DNA of 64,000 nucleotides, from positions 1-64,000 of the forward strand of contig JAUVUZ010000008.1 in the NCBI GenBank assembly GCA_030604885.1. Direction: 5' to 3'. Below are positions 63,704-64,000 of the stretch, piece after piece. The notes under the pieces are model-generated. The model ran no database searches, was not told where the DNA came from, and saw only the letters and a program-made list of their open reading frames with translations. Every line of letters starts with the position of its first letter. The first letter of the stretch is position 1. The stretch comes from Alphaproteobacteria bacterium. GTDB taxonomy: Bacteria > Pseudomonadota > Alphaproteobacteria > Rhodospirillales > Rhodospirillaceae. The position numbers and the translations under genes were made by a program.

Positions 63704-64000
63704 GGCGCCAACCCCCGGGCGACGGTTTCGGCGGTGACCCGCAGCAGGTCGAGGTAGGTGGGCACCGGGCCGTCGGCGGCGGAGAGGGAGTCGACGTAGA
63801 GCACGCCGCCGTATTTGGCGCCGGTCTCCCGCGCCACCTGCTGCGCCGGTTTGGGCGAGATCGTGCTCTCGCTGAACACCGCCGGGATGCGGTGGCGCTT
63901 CACCGCGTCGACCACCTTGCGCACCTGCTGCGGCGTGCCCTGCTGGTCGGCGTTGATGGGCCAGAGGTACAGCTCCTTGAGGCCGAAATCGCGGGCGAGG
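63700..64000 (-). CDS. Metal ABC transporter substrate-binding protein (partial, runs off window)
   Basis: VRKVVDAVKRHRIPAVFSESTISPKPAQQVARETGAKYGGVLYVDSLSAADGPVPTYLDLLR; frame open to window end. Confidence 0.88.
   Translation of the reverse strand, partial: LARDFGLKELYLWPINADQQGTPQQVRKVVDAVKRHRIPAVFSESTISPKPAQQVARETGAKYGGVLYVDSLSAADGPVPTYLDLLRVTAETVARGLAP

Overview
High-GC proteobacterial (probably alphaproteobacterial) chromosome segment in four blocks. (1) 0.05-18.5 kb: a tRNA-fMet, then a ChlD/ChlI-type metal-chelatase ATPase pair, a heme-type ABC importer (hmuTUV), a BtuB-like TonB-dependent receptor, a cobalamin riboswitch ahead of methylmalonyl-CoA mutase (two subunits) plus meaB, and a second cobalamin riboswitch ahead of cobN. 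The cobN frame is split by an in-frame TAG. (2) 18.6-46.4 kb: an accessory-looking block for scavenging N-blocked or unusual amino acids. It holds a D-carbamoylase, Dpp-type ABC importer, two tandem D-aminoacylases, hydroxyacid dehydrogenases, an RraA-like aldolase, an aminotransferase, a DapA-like enzyme, PxpA/B/C 5-oxoprolinase, a TRAP transporter, an L-carbamoylase-like M20 enzyme, M24 and M20 peptidases, and LysR and GntR regulators. The block is bounded by an imperfect direct repeat of about 60 bp that resembles a tRNA 3' end plus terminator. The right copy shares 14 nt with the 3' end of the tRNA-fMet at the window start. (3) 46.6-54.9 kb: a GNAT-like protein and a complete Na+-NQR locus (nqrABCDEF, apbE, nqrM). 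(4) 55.5-64 kb: housekeeping genes and a Mn/Zn/Fe-type ABC importer cut by the window edge. No CRISPR array, rRNA, transposase or integrase was seen. All product names come from reading the translations; no database search was run.
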